Assembly (NCBI GenBank): GCA_035628135.1
Contig: DASPKM010000004.1
Location: 248,001 to 312,000, forward strand
From: DASPKM01 sp035628135
Lineage (GTDB): Bacteria; Bacteroidota; Bacteroidia; Chitinophagales; Chitinophagaceae
Length of the DNA stretch: 64,000 nucleotides
Direction: 5' to 3'
Below are positions 17,396 through 26,278 of this stretch, piece by piece. The notes below the pieces were generated by a model. That model was not told where the DNA came from and searched no databases. It saw nothing but the letters and a program-made list of their open reading frames with translations. The translations under genes were made by a program, and so were the position numbers. Each line of letters opens with the position of its first letter. Position 1 is the first letter of the stretch.

Positions 17396-17887
17396 ATGGA
17401 AAAAGAGTTTATTGAATTGATCAACCAAAATAGGGGATTGATATTCAAAGTTTGTAATCTCTATTGTGACGATGAAGAAAACCGGAAGGACCTGTTCCAG
17501 GAAGTTGTTTTGCAACTCTGGAGATCGTTTTCCGCGTTCAGGAAAGAATGCGCCACCAGCACCTGGATATACCGGGTGGCCCTTAATACAGCTATATCCA
17601 ATTTCAGGAAAGAATCCAAAAAGCCATCGAAACAACCATTGGGTTTAAGTGAATTTGAGATACCGGACATTCCCGCCGGAAATGATGACCGCGAAAATAA
17701 GAGCATGTTGAAGCTGGCCATTGAAAAGCTTACAGAAATAGAAAAGGCCATTATAATGTTATACCTGGACGAAAAAAGCTATGAAGAGATCAGTGAAATC
17801 GTGGGAATCTCCATCAGCAACGTGGGCGTAAGACTAAACAGGATCAAGAACAAATTGAGCAATCTTATAAAAACAACGCAGATATGA
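17396..17887 (+). CDS. ECF-type RNA polymerase sigma factor
   Basis: The 163-residue protein has sigma region 2 (about 8-75; CDDEENRKDLFQEVVLQLW is the region 2.2 core-binding helix, and STWIYRVALNTA follows) and region 4 (about 105-158; the YEEISEIVGISISNVGVRLNRIKNKL helix-turn-helix for the -35 element). It ends with an ATGA overlap (17884-17887) into the next gene, so the two are translationally coupled. It controls an unknown regulon, and no autoregulated promoter is evident upstream. Confidence 0.94.
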   Translation: MEKEFIELINQNRGLIFKVCNLYCDDEENRKDLFQEVVLQLWRSFSAFRKECATSTWIYRVALNTAISNFRKESKKPSKQPLGLSEFEIPDIPAGNDDRENKSMLKLAIEKLTEIEKAIIMLYLDEKSYEEISEIVGISISNVGVRLNRIKNKLSNLIKTTQI

Positions 17888-18522
17888 ATATCGAGCAAAT
17901 AAAGAAGGAGTGGCAGCAATTCGAACAAAGGCTGACACTATCGCAACGGTTGAATGAACAGCTTATCATGAGCATGCTAAAAGAAAGGTCACGGTCCCGG
18001 GTTTCAAAGATCAGGCGTGACAGTTCTTTATACCTGTTGCTGATGGTCATAAACCTTGGCTTAATAACCAGCATATTTATCGGCAATCCTTTCGATTTCG
18101 TTTATGTTTTCCAATACATTCCATTCGGTCTCCTGGCATTGGGCGTTGTGCTGGCAATAATTTCACTGGTCAAAACCATGCGGCGTTTTAACGTTAACCT
18201 AAGCAATGTAAGCCTGGATGATTTTTTGAAGGAAACCATCCTCGGCTACGAAAAGAATAAAAAGATCGAAGGCTGGTTTGGCCTTAGCATGTTTTGCGCA
18301 GGCTTGTTGACCGTTTTTTCGTTCTTGCCGAAAAAGCTGGAAAATAAAGACCTGTGGACAGCCTTGGGCGAGACCGCAATTAGCCTGACAATAACCTTAG
18401 TTATTTATTTTATCGCTTTTAAGGCTGGAGCTTTCAAAAACAAGAAACGTGAAGCCTTTGAGCAGGACCTGAAGGAGCTGCGTGAATTAAAAGCAATTTC
18501 GTCCGACCTGAACAGCAATTAG
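17884..18522 (+). CDS. Four-helix membrane protein coupled to the ECF sigma factor
   Basis: The 212-residue protein has a charged cytosolic N-terminus (1-47) and four predicted transmembrane segments (about 49-67, 78-97, 130-148 and 163-179), closing with a charged C-terminus. The 4-base overlap with the sigma gene suggests an anti-sigma or sensor role. There is no zinc-binding anti-sigma HxxxCxxC motif and no FecR-like domain, so the mechanism would differ from the common ones. It converges with the DUF4407 gene, with a 4-base overlap of the two 3' ends. Confidence 0.8.
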   Translation: MNIEQIKKEWQQFEQRLTLSQRLNEQLIMSMLKERSRSRVSKIRRDSSLYLLLMVINLGLITSIFIGNPFDFVYVFQYIPFGLLALGVVLAIISLVKTMRRFNVNLSNVSLDDFLKETILGYEKNKKIEGWFGLSMFCAGLLTVFSFLPKKLENKDLWTALGETAISLTITLVIYFIAFKAGAFKNKKREAFEQDLKELRELKAISSDLNSN

Positions 18523-19628
18523 ATCTTCAATACGGTCTCTTTCTTATGATCATACAGGCCATTGCTGCTTGCAGTAAGCGTTTCTTTACCCGTGCGCAAT
18601 GCGTGTTCATCGCTGGCCATTTGCAATAACTCTTCTTTTGCCAGCGCCACATCGTAGGGACCGACACTGGATATAAGTTTGGCAAGCACAGGCCCTATTT
18701 CTATCAGGATAATTAACAACGATAACAGCAGGTTGCTCCACCATACGCTGCTTTCTTCATCTGCCAGGTCGGACAGTGCTTTATTCCTTTCCAAAAAACC
18801 TACTTTGCCCGCGATGTCTGCCTCGTATTGGGCGCGTTTGGTTTCAGTAGTGGAGCGCGTAGTGGAAAGAATGTTGTCCTGCTGCGTGATGCCCGCCTGC
18901 AGTTCCTGCAGTTCGGGTGTGTATTGACGTATGGCATTGTTATAGGCCTGCTGCTTAAGCAGCGTAAGCGATTCGATGCCGCGCTGCATGGAACCGCCGG
19001 TACCATCTGCTTCGCTTACATATGCCTGTTGTAAGCGGTGCAGGGTGTCTTCAATCGCCTGTTTCCTTGCGCTAAGCCGGTTGCGTTCCAGCTCGGCGGT
19101 TTGCAGGGTGTTGGCCGTTTCCCTGTTCAGCAGGCTATCGTTCAACTGTATTTTCTTGTGCCGGTTCTCCAGCACTTTTACGTCGATCTCTTTTTCAAAT
19201 ATCTTCAGCTCCAGCGGCCGCGCAATGGTAATACCGATCAATACAGCGAGTATCAGCCTGGGAACGGCCATTCTTATCTGCTGGCCCCTGCTTATACCGT
19301 ATTTGCGCATAGTGGACACCAGGAAGCGGTCGAAGTTGAAAATGATCAGTCCCCAGATGGCAGCAAAGCCCAAGGTCCACATCCAGTTGCCGAATACGCT
19401 GTGCACGGCGTAACCGCCGGCCAGCGCCGCCAGTACAAACGTGGCGAGTATCACCCCGCCGATACCAGCATACTTACTGTGCTCGGATGGAAATTTTCGC
19501 AACAGGTCCTGGTGCGCGCCTGCACACCACCACAAAAAATTACGCGGATTTTCTTTTTTGTTCGAATGTTCGAACGAGGCATAGGTCAACATGCCACCCT
19601 GCCCTTTGTTGGAAGGTTTCTCGGTCAT
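18519..19628 (-). CDS. DUF4407-family membrane protein
   Basis: The 369-residue protein has three N-terminal transmembrane segments (about 53-74, 82-99 and 120-137), a long coiled-coil region (about 145-285) and a fourth membrane segment (about 298-320), matching DUF4407 architecture. The WWCAGAH motif near residue 33 and the NFDRFLVSTMRK block at about 98-109 are typical of the family. Function is unknown. It lies downstream of the Nramp-like gene on the same strand with a 110-base gap, so co-transcription is possible but not assured. Confidence 0.85.
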   Translation of the reverse strand: MTEKPSNKGQGGMLTYASFEHSNKKENPRNFLWWCAGAHQDLLRKFPSEHSKYAGIGGVILATFVLAALAGGYAVHSVFGNWMWTLGFAAIWGLIIFNFDRFLVSTMRKYGISRGQQIRMAVPRLILAVLIGITIARPLELKIFEKEIDVKVLENRHKKIQLNDSLLNRETANTLQTAELERNRLSARKQAIEDTLHRLQQAYVSEADGTGGSMQRGIESLTLLKQQAYNNAIRQYTPELQELQAGITQQDNILSTTRSTTETKRAQYEADIAGKVGFLERNKALSDLADEESSVWWSNLLLSLLIILIEIGPVLAKLISSVGPYDVALAKEELLQMASDEHALRTGKETLTASSNGLYDHKKETVLKI

Positions 19629-19738
19629 AATAATGCATTAAAAGATAAGAGTAGCCTTACTGCAGAGTTGAAGTTGAACCCAAAGATTTTCTTTGGAGGA
19701 GGAACACTGCAAAGAACGGGAAAATGCAGTGAAAATTG

Positions 19739-20902
19739 TCAAAGAAAAGCTAATGTTCTTATGGCCATCCAGGTCATGATGATCACCACAGCCCAACCGA
19801 TTATTTGCAACCATACCGGGTAGCGATAGCCTCTCATCAGGGACTGTTTACGCACGGCCAGCAGCATTAAAGCAAGAGCAACGGGCAAAATAAAACCGTT
19901 GAGCGTGCCTACTATTATTAATACCTGCACCGGCCTGCCGATAAATGCAAACACAAAGGTGGAAACAACGATGAACAGCGCAATGAACAACCGTTGATAT
20001 CTTTCGATCACCGGATGCAGGCTCCGCAGAAATGAAACCGATGTATAAGCTGACCCCACCACCGATGTAATGGCCGCGCACCACAGCACCAATCCAAAAA
20101 TGCGGTAACCGATATCACCGGCTGCAATTTGAAATACAGACGCGGCAGGATTACTTTTATTGAGGCTACCCCCCGCAACTACTACGCCCAGTGCGGCCAT
20201 GAACAACAGGATGCGCATTAGCGATGCCAATAGTATGGCCTGTATGCTGCTGTTAGACACCGCACGCAGTTGCGATTTTCCGGTGATGCCTGCGTCCAGG
20301 AGGCGGTGCGCCCCCGCGAAACTGATATACCCTCCTACTGTTCCGCCTACCAGGGTTATGGTGGCGGTAATATCGAACTGCTCTGGCCAGAAGCTATGCT
20401 TTACCGCCTGCAACACCGGCGGCTGCGAAGTAATGGCCACGTATGCGGTAAGCCCGATCATTACAAAGCCCAGCAATTTTGCAAACCAGTCCATGGCCTT
20501 GCCCGCCTCGCGGAACCAAAAGATAATAATGGCGATAATGGCGCTGATGATGGCGCCGGTAAGCACATCTGTTCCGGCCATTACATTAATTCCCAGGCCG
20601 GCGCCTGCAACGTTACCGATATTGAAAGCCAGTCCGCCCGCCGCTATCAGTAACGCAAGCAATAAGCCGCTGCCGGGCAATACCGCGTTCGCGATATCGG
20701 GACCTCTTTGTTCGCTGATGGCCACGATGCGCCAGATGTTCAATTGTGCGGCAATGTCCAGCAGGATGGAACACAATATCACGAAGCCAAAACTGGTAAG
20801 CAGTTGCTGAGTAAATACCGTGGTTTGGGTAATGAAACCCGGACCGATGGCGGAAGTAGCCATAAGAAAGGCGGCGCCCAATAAAGCGGATCTGTTTTGC
20901 AA
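19739..20902 (-). CDS. Nramp-like transporter lacking the metal-binding motifs
   Basis: The 387-residue protein has about 11 transmembrane helices and overall Nramp/LeuT-fold similarity (SAIGPGFITQTT at the TM1 start, GGTVGGYISFAGAH in the TM6 position). The DPGN motif of TM1 and the MPH(N) motif of TM6, which bind Mn or Fe in Nramp proteins, are both absent: TM1 reads FTQQL and TM6 reads GGYIS. A divalent-metal role is therefore doubtful. It lies 28 bases after pxpA in the 5-oxoprolinase cluster, so it may import 5-oxoproline or another substrate of that pathway. That is inference from context. Confidence 0.8.
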   Translation of the reverse strand: MQNRSALLGAAFLMATSAIGPGFITQTTVFTQQLLTSFGFVILCSILLDIAAQLNIWRIVAISEQRGPDIANAVLPGSGLLLALLIAAGGLAFNIGNVAGAGLGINVMAGTDVLTGAIISAIIAIIIFWFREAGKAMDWFAKLLGFVMIGLTAYVAITSQPPVLQAVKHSFWPEQFDITATITLVGGTVGGYISFAGAHRLLDAGITGKSQLRAVSNSSIQAILLASLMRILLFMAALGVVVAGGSLNKSNPAASVFQIAAGDIGYRIFGLVLWCAAITSVVGSAYTSVSFLRSLHPVIERYQRLFIALFIVVSTFVFAFIGRPVQVLIIVGTLNGFILPVALALMLLAVRKQSLMRGYRYPVWLQIIGWAVVIIMTWMAIRTLAFL

Positions 20903-20930
20903 GTGTTGCGGCGTTTATTGTTCTACTTTA

Positions 20931-21677
20931 TTACTGCTGGATAATGATGCCATTGTTTTTTAATTCCCGTGCTATCATGGCTGCAAACTCCACCGCATGC
21001 GGGCCGTCGCCATGGATGCAAATTGTTTCTGCCCGCATGGGAATTGTTTTTCCATCGATGGCGGTCACCGTGCCTTTGTTGATCATTTGCAATACCTGTT
21101 TCATCGATTGATCGGCATCAGTGATCAATGCGCCGGGCGCAGACCTCGAACGCAAGGTGCCATTACTTTCATACGTGCGGTCTGCAAATACTTCGTTCCG
21201 GAATTGCAAGCCTGTTGCTCTCGCGGCTGTTTCCATGAGGCTTCCGCTCAACCCATACAAAATCAATGAGGCGTCGAGGCTTGCAATGGCATTACAGATA
21301 TGCGTACTTACTTCCGCATCCACCGCGGCCCTGTTGTACAACGCGCCGTGTGGTTTTACGTGGTGCAGCCTTGCACCGGCCTGTGCGCACACCGCCTGCA
21401 GCATGTTTATTTGCTCTATGATCAAAGATGGTATCTCCTTTAGTGATACCCCGGTCCCCAGCATATCGGTGCGTCCAAAATTTTCTTTGTCTGGATACGA
21501 AGGATGCGCGCCGATGGCGACATGGTATTGCAGGCAAAGGTCAACCGTTCTTTTCATCGTATCCATATCGCCCGCGTGGTAGCCGCAGGCAATATTGGCC
21601 GAGCTGATGTAAGGCATCAATAATGCATCGGAAGGATAACCTTCGCCCATATCGCAGTTGAGGTCAATGCCGCGCAT
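20931..21677 (-). CDS. pxpA: 5-oxoprolinase subunit A (LamB/YcsF family)
   Basis: PxpA with PxpB and PxpC hydrolyses 5-oxoproline (pyroglutamate) to glutamate using ATP, clearing a damaged metabolite. The 248-residue protein has the family N-terminus DLNCDMGEGYPSD (residues 5-17), SSANIACGYHAGD (25-37) and HHVKPHGALYN (about 104-114), the metal-type polar cluster of the fold. Its start overlaps the pxpC 3' end by 14 bases, indicating translational coupling. Order is pxpB-pxpC-pxpA-transporter. Confidence 0.94.
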   Translation of the reverse strand: MRGIDLNCDMGEGYPSDALLMPYISSANIACGYHAGDMDTMKRTVDLCLQYHVAIGAHPSYPDKENFGRTDMLGTGVSLKEIPSLIIEQINMLQAVCAQAGARLHHVKPHGALYNRAAVDAEVSTHICNAIASLDASLILYGLSGSLMETAARATGLQFRNEVFADRTYESNGTLRSRSAPGALITDADQSMKQVLQMINKGTVTAIDGKTIPMRAETICIHGDGPHAVEFAAMIARELKNNGIIIQQ

Positions 21678-22662
21678 ACAGCTCTGTTAAATGGTCGCGG
21701 CACGAGCGTTCGATGATGCTGTTGTCGCGCATTTGAGAAAATAGCATTTGTTCCGCGGCGGCAATATCGGTTAGGTTAAAGCATATGGATGAACCCGGAA
21801 GCAGTTGCGCCAGCTTGGGCAGGTGCGCGGTAATGACACTGCCTATCCTGGGATATCCGCCCGTTGTCTGGTGATCGGCCATTAATATCATTAACCTTCC
21901 TTCAGGCAGTAATTGAATGGTGCCGAAGTCGACGCCGGACGATACCATTTCCATAGGTTCCTGCAATTGCAGCGAGGGTCCATTGAGCAACGAACCCATG
22001 CGGTCCGAGCGCTGGTCGATGGTGAATGCGGCCGTGGTGAGCGCAACCTTCGACGCATTGTCCAGCAACATCCATTCGGGGCCGGGAAGTATTAGTATTT
22101 GTTCCGGTTGATCGTATATTCTTTTATCGAGCACGCCCCAGGGCAAAGCGAGATGGTCTTTATCGGCCGGGATAGTTTTTGCAATGATCTCGCTGGTGTT
22201 GCGCAAAGGCAATACATCGCCCTTTGCCAGCATCCTGCCGGAATGCCCGCCGGCAGCTGCCTTCAGGTTGGTGCTGTAACTGTTCAGCCATTGCTGCACC
22301 TTAAAGCCGCCCTGCACCGCAACATACACGCGGGCCCCCCAATTCCATTTCAAAAATTGAAGTAAGGTGTTTCGTTTGACCATTACCGGTTGCCACATGG
22401 GAATGGCTTCGTTGTTGACAGTGGGCGTAAGGTCGGCGCCGCACACTGCTATCAACGCATCTTCCTTGAAAAACAATTGCGATGCGGGAAAGTGCAGCTC
22501 CAATACTGCTTCGTGGTTGGAATTGCCAACGAGGAAGTTTGCGGTGTCCGCGGCAAAGCTGTCCATGACCCCACCGGGATTGATGCCTTGTGCGGCATAA
22601 CCGTAGCGGCCTCCGTCTTGTAAGGAATCGAGTATGCCGGCTTTGAAGATGGTGATTGACAT
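21664..22662 (-). CDS. pxpC: 5-oxoprolinase subunit C (KipA / biotin-dependent carboxyltransferase family)
   Basis: This is the large subunit of the PxpBC pair that phosphorylates 5-oxoproline. I chose the ATG at 22662 because homologues begin MSITIFKAGILDSLQDGGR; the longer in-frame reading to 22725 would only add residues encoded by the octamer array. The 332-residue product has YGYAAQGINPGGVMDSFA near the start and the DQRSDRMGSLLNGPSLQL segment (about 215-235), both typical. It lies 165 bases after pxpB, a gap filled by an array. Confidence 0.93.
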   Translation of the reverse strand: MSITIFKAGILDSLQDGGRYGYAAQGINPGGVMDSFAADTANFLVGNSNHEAVLELHFPASQLFFKEDALIAVCGADLTPTVNNEAIPMWQPVMVKRNTLLQFLKWNWGARVYVAVQGGFKVQQWLNSYSTNLKAAAGGHSGRMLAKGDVLPLRNTSEIIAKTIPADKDHLALPWGVLDKRIYDQPEQILILPGPEWMLLDNASKVALTTAAFTIDQRSDRMGSLLNGPSLQLQEPMEMVSSGVDFGTIQLLPEGRLMILMADHQTTGGYPRIGSVITAHLPKLAQLLPGSSICFNLTDIAAAEQMLFSQMRDNSIIERSCRDHLTELYARH

Positions 22663-22680
22663 GCGCAATTGGTTTTGCTC

Positions 22681-22846
22681 ATTAGTCATTGAGTCAGTTA
22701 TGAACGGGCTTCTTTTGTTTCCCAAGGTTGTCCGATTATCACCGTATTTAAATACCCGGTTATTTTATCCTTGAATTAACCTAATGACCCAATGATTCGA
22801 TATTCAAGACCTCACGGCTCAAACGACCTAAATGTTCAATGACTCG
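22681..22846. repeat. Octamer inverted array, locus 5 (pxpB-pxpC)
   Basis: The left arm is short (22681-22701). A spacer of about 75 bases contains GTATTTAAATACCCGG. The right arm (22778-22846) is long and continues into pxpB: on the minus strand the last codons of pxpB (E-S-L-N-I-stop) are written in GTCATTGA-type sequence. It interrupts what is otherwise a tightly spaced operon. Confidence 0.75.
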
Positions 22847-23667
22847 AATTCTTGTACTGTAACCGGGTAAAACCGCACCATATCCCCTGCGTTCAACAAC
22901 ACCGGCGGATCTTTCGCCGCATTAAACAACTTCAATGGCGTACGCCCGATGATCTGCCATCCGCCCGGCGAAGCTAAGGGATAGATGCCTGTTTGCCATC
23001 CTGCAATGCCTACGCTTCCTGCCGCTACATCCCGCGGCTGCGGCCTGCGCGGCATTACGAGCCGCTCATCTACCTTACCCATGTATGGAAATCCCGGTAA
23101 GAAACCCAGCATATACACCCGGTACGTTGTTGAACAATGCAGTTGCACCAGTTCGTGCACCGTTAAGTTCTTTGTCCTTGCCATTTCTTCCAGGTCGGGA
23201 CCAAACCGCGGATCATAACAAACAGGTATCGAAATTTCGCGGTCGGTCATCATGCCAAAATCTTCCGCTTGGTGCCACGCCTCCTCCAGTTTTTGTTTCA
23301 CGAGTTCGAATGCGGTTGCAGGCGCAGTAACCACACCGGCAATATCACCACACAAACCGGTTTTGCCGACCCCACCAACAGCCGCCGCGTGACCCGAATG
23401 CTCATCCGCATCATCGGCCAACCTGGTTGAAATACCGGCAACATAACCGACCATATATTCCTTGTAAAGCAGCACCGGATCGTACAAAACGGTCAACGAA
23501 CTATAGGCGGCAACCAGGTCCCTGAGCCCCGGAAAAGTATGCGCTCGCATCCAGGCGAGCACCGACAACACTTTGCGGTTTACCACCTCGTCGATGGTAT
23601 TTCCCAGGTCCAACACCACGGAACGGTCGCTCAAAGCATAAATTTTGTATGTACTTAAATCGTTCAT
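22828..23667 (-). CDS. pxpB: 5-oxoprolinase subunit B (KipI / allophanate hydrolase subunit 1 family)
   Basis: The small partner of PxpC. The C-terminal half carries the family signatures: LPGFPYMGKVDERL, PRRPQPRDVAAGSVGIAG and the TGIYPLASPGGWQIIGRT block (about 180-260). At 279 residues it is some 40 longer than usual. The excess is an Ala/Gly-rich insertion (about residues 75-115, containing DEHSGHAAAVGGVGKTG) between the N-terminal and core domains. The last five codons are formed by octamer-array sequence. It is the first gene of the cluster. Confidence 0.93.
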   Translation of the reverse strand: MNDLSTYKIYALSDRSVVLDLGNTIDEVVNRKVLSVLAWMRAHTFPGLRDLVAAYSSLTVLYDPVLLYKEYMVGYVAGISTRLADDADEHSGHAAAVGGVGKTGLCGDIAGVVTAPATAFELVKQKLEEAWHQAEDFGMMTDREISIPVCYDPRFGPDLEEMARTKNLTVHELVQLHCSTTYRVYMLGFLPGFPYMGKVDERLVMPRRPQPRDVAAGSVGIAGWQTGIYPLASPGGWQIIGRTPLKLFNAAKDPPVLLNAGDMVRFYPVTVQEFESLNI

Positions 23668-23812
23668 TTAAAACATAGTTGCAACAGTAACCTGCATAAA
23701 AATCGCAGGACATAAATATATTACTAACATGGTTGACGGTGGCACCAATTTTTTACTTTAATCGTTATACACTAAAATTGCACGCCCTCAAGAACGGGTT
23801 TAGGAAGTAATT

Positions 23813-26158
23813 ATGGCAAAAAACTTATTGATAGTAGAATCACCGGCTAAAGCTAAGACCATCGAAAAGATCCTGGGCGAGGATTTTGAAGTGAGGAGCT
23901 GTTATGGCCATATCCGCGATCTTGAAAAAGACGATATGGGCATCGATATAAAGAACAATTACAAACCGCGCTATATAGTTCCCGAAGACAAACAAAAGGT
24001 TGTAAAAGAACTGAAGGGACTGGCCAAAAAGAGCGAAGAGATATGGCTGGCAACGGATGAGGACCGTGAAGGCGAGGCCATCAGCTGGCATTTGTGCGAA
24101 GTACTGGGATTGGACCCTAAAAAGACCAAGCGCATTGTTTTTCATGAGATTACCAAACCGGCCATACAGCAGGCCGTTAAAAATCCGCGCACCGTCGACA
24201 TGAACCTCGTGAACGCCCAGCAAGCCCGCCGCGTGCTGGACAGGATCGTGGGCTTCGAGCTAAGCCCCGTGCTCTGGCGCAAAATGAGCATGAAGAACAA
24301 CCTTAGCGCGGGCAGGGTGCAGAGCGTTGCAGTGCGTTTGATAGCCGAGCGCGAAAGGGAGATCAATGCATTTGTGCCGGTCAGCAGCTTCAGGGTATCG
24401 GCATTCTTTAGCGCAAAAGATGTATCGGATAAGAACGTGACCTTCCAGGCCGAAGGAAAAAAACACGCATCCGCCGAAACCGCCGAGGCATTCCTGCAAA
24501 GCTGCATCAATGCCAATTACAAGGTTACCGATATACAGGTAAAGCCCGCGAGGAAATCGCCGGCCGCGCCTTTTACCACTTCCACGCTTCAGCAGGAAGC
24601 CAGCCGCAAGCTGGGTTACTCCGTAAGCCGCACCATGTTGCTTGCACAGAAGCTGTACGAAAGCGGTAACATCACTTATATGCGGACCGACAGCGTAAAC
24701 CTGAGCGACACTGCTTTAAACGATATTCATAATAAGATCGAATCGCAATACGGCGACCGCTACGTGCAGCCGCGCAAGTATAAAAACAAGAACGAATCCG
24801 CACAGGAAGCGCACGAGGCCATACGCCCTACCGCCATGCACCGGCTGAACGTTGATGAAGCCGACTGCCGCAAGCTGTACGAGCTTATCTGGAAAAGGAC
24901 CATGGCAAGCCAGATGGCAGACGCCGAACTGGAAAAGACCATCGCAAAGATCCAGATCTCTACCAATAAGGAAGAGTTGACAGCACAAGGTCAGGTATTG
25001 AAGTTCGACGGATTTTTAAAAGTGTACCGTGAAGACCGCGATGATGAAGACATGGGCGAAGACGAAACGGAAGAAGGCATGCTGCCGCCGCTGAACGTAG
25101 GGCAACAACTGCCGCTGCAATCGATGCAGGCCGTGGAAAGGTTTACACGTCCCCTGCCCCGTTTTACAGAAGCATCGCTCGTAAAAAAACTGGAAGAGCT
25201 TGGCATTGGGCGTCCCTCCACGTATGCGCCTACCATCTCCACCATTCAAAAAAGAGGATACGTGGAAAAGCGCGATAAAGAAGGCATCAAGCGCGAGTAC
25301 CGCATACTGGAACTAAAGAACAACCGCATTCAAAAAGACACGGCCCAGGAAAATACCGGTGCGGAAAAATCAAAATTGTTTCCGACAGACCTGGGATTGG
25401 TGGTGACGGATTTTTTGAAGCAATATTTCGATGACATCATGGACTATCATTTTACCGCCCGCATCGAACAGGAGTTCGATGAGGTTGCAAGCGGCAATAT
25501 GAAATGGAATTCCATGATCGATGATTTTTATATCCCATTTAAAAAAGATGTAGAGAATACGATCGAAACAGCAGAACGCATCAAAGGCGAACGTGAGCTG
25601 GGCATCGATCCCGAATCTGGAAAAAAAGTAATTGCGCGCATGGGAAGATATGGGCCGATGGTGCAGATAGGCGATGTGAGTGATGAAGAAAAGCCGCGGT
25701 TTGCCAAGCTGAAGAACACGCAGAGCATCGAGACCATCAGCTTCGACGAGGCAATGGAACTCTTTAAGCTGCCCAGAATGCTGGGCTCGTTCGAAGACAA
25801 GGATGTGAGCGTGAACATCGGCAGGTTCGGGCCTTACATTGCGCACGATGGCAAGTTTTATTCACTGGGAAAAGAGCTGGACCCTTACAGTATTTCTTTA
25901 GAGGAGGCCACACCTATCATTGCTGAAAAACGTAAAGCTAAAGAGGAGCGCACCATCAAGGTCTTTGAAAAAGAAAAGATTCAGGTGCTGCGCGGCCCTT
26001 ATGGACCTTATATCAAGCAGGGATTGCGCAACTATAAATTATCAAAGGAGCAGCAGGAAAGAGCAGCGGACCTTACCATTGAAGAAGTAAAGAAGACCAT
26101 CGAGGAACTGAAGGCCAACCCGCCGAAAAAAGTGCCGAGGGGCAAGAAGAAGAAATAG
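23813..26158 (+). CDS. topA: DNA topoisomerase I (type IA)
   Basis: TopA relaxes negative supercoils by single-strand passage. The Toprim domain (1-120) has Glu9 and the TDEDREGE triad (Asp82, Asp84, Glu86). The catalytic tyrosine is Tyr289 in YMRTDS. Instead of E. coli zinc fingers, the C-terminus has three Toprim-C-type repeats with GRYGPMVQIG, GRFGPYIAHD and GPYGPYIKQG (about 603-740) and a basic Lys-rich tail, the usual form in Bacteroidota. At 781 residues the length is typical. It diverges from pxpB. Confidence 0.97.
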   Translation: MAKNLLIVESPAKAKTIEKILGEDFEVRSCYGHIRDLEKDDMGIDIKNNYKPRYIVPEDKQKVVKELKGLAKKSEEIWLATDEDREGEAISWHLCEVLGLDPKKTKRIVFHEITKPAIQQAVKNPRTVDMNLVNAQQARRVLDRIVGFELSPVLWRKMSMKNNLSAGRVQSVAVRLIAEREREINAFVPVSSFRVSAFFSAKDVSDKNVTFQAEGKKHASAETAEAFLQSCINANYKVTDIQVKPARKSPAAPFTTSTLQQEASRKLGYSVSRTMLLAQKLYESGNITYMRTDSVNLSDTALNDIHNKIESQYGDRYVQPRKYKNKNESAQEAHEAIRPTAMHRLNVDEADCRKLYELIWKRTMASQMADAELEKTIAKIQISTNKEELTAQGQVLKFDGFLKVYREDRDDEDMGEDETEEGMLPPLNVGQQLPLQSMQAVERFTRPLPRFTEASLVKKLEELGIGRPSTYAPTISTIQKRGYVEKRDKEGIKREYRILELKNNRIQKDTAQENTGAEKSKLFPTDLGLVVTDFLKQYFDDIMDYHFTARIEQEFDEVASGNMKWNSMIDDFYIPFKKDVENTIETAERIKGERELGIDPESGKKVIARMGRYGPMVQIGDVSDEEKPRFAKLKNTQSIETISFDEAMELFKLPRMLGSFEDKDVSVNIGRFGPYIAHDGKFYSLGKELDPYSISLEEATPIIAEKRKAKEERTIKVFEKEKIQVLRGPYGPYIKQGLRNYKLSKEQQERAADLTIEEVKKTIEELKANPPKKVPRGKKKK

Positions 26159-26278
26159 CTAAGCGTTATAATTACAGGTGAATGTGTATATGTGGATAAT
26201 GATTTTATAGAAATTTTAAAACTTGCTGGATATTGACTTTGCATAGAAATGCTGTCTATATATCAGCAATCAGTGCCC

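Noticed and set aside
19038..19823. Plus-strand open frame of 261 residues
   Set aside because: It lies antisense to the DUF4407 gene, has no signal or motif, and the opposite frame shows clear family features.
22663..22725. Longer start for pxpC
   Set aside because: The extra 21 residues come from array sequence and precede the conserved N-terminus; the ATG at 22662 fits homologues.
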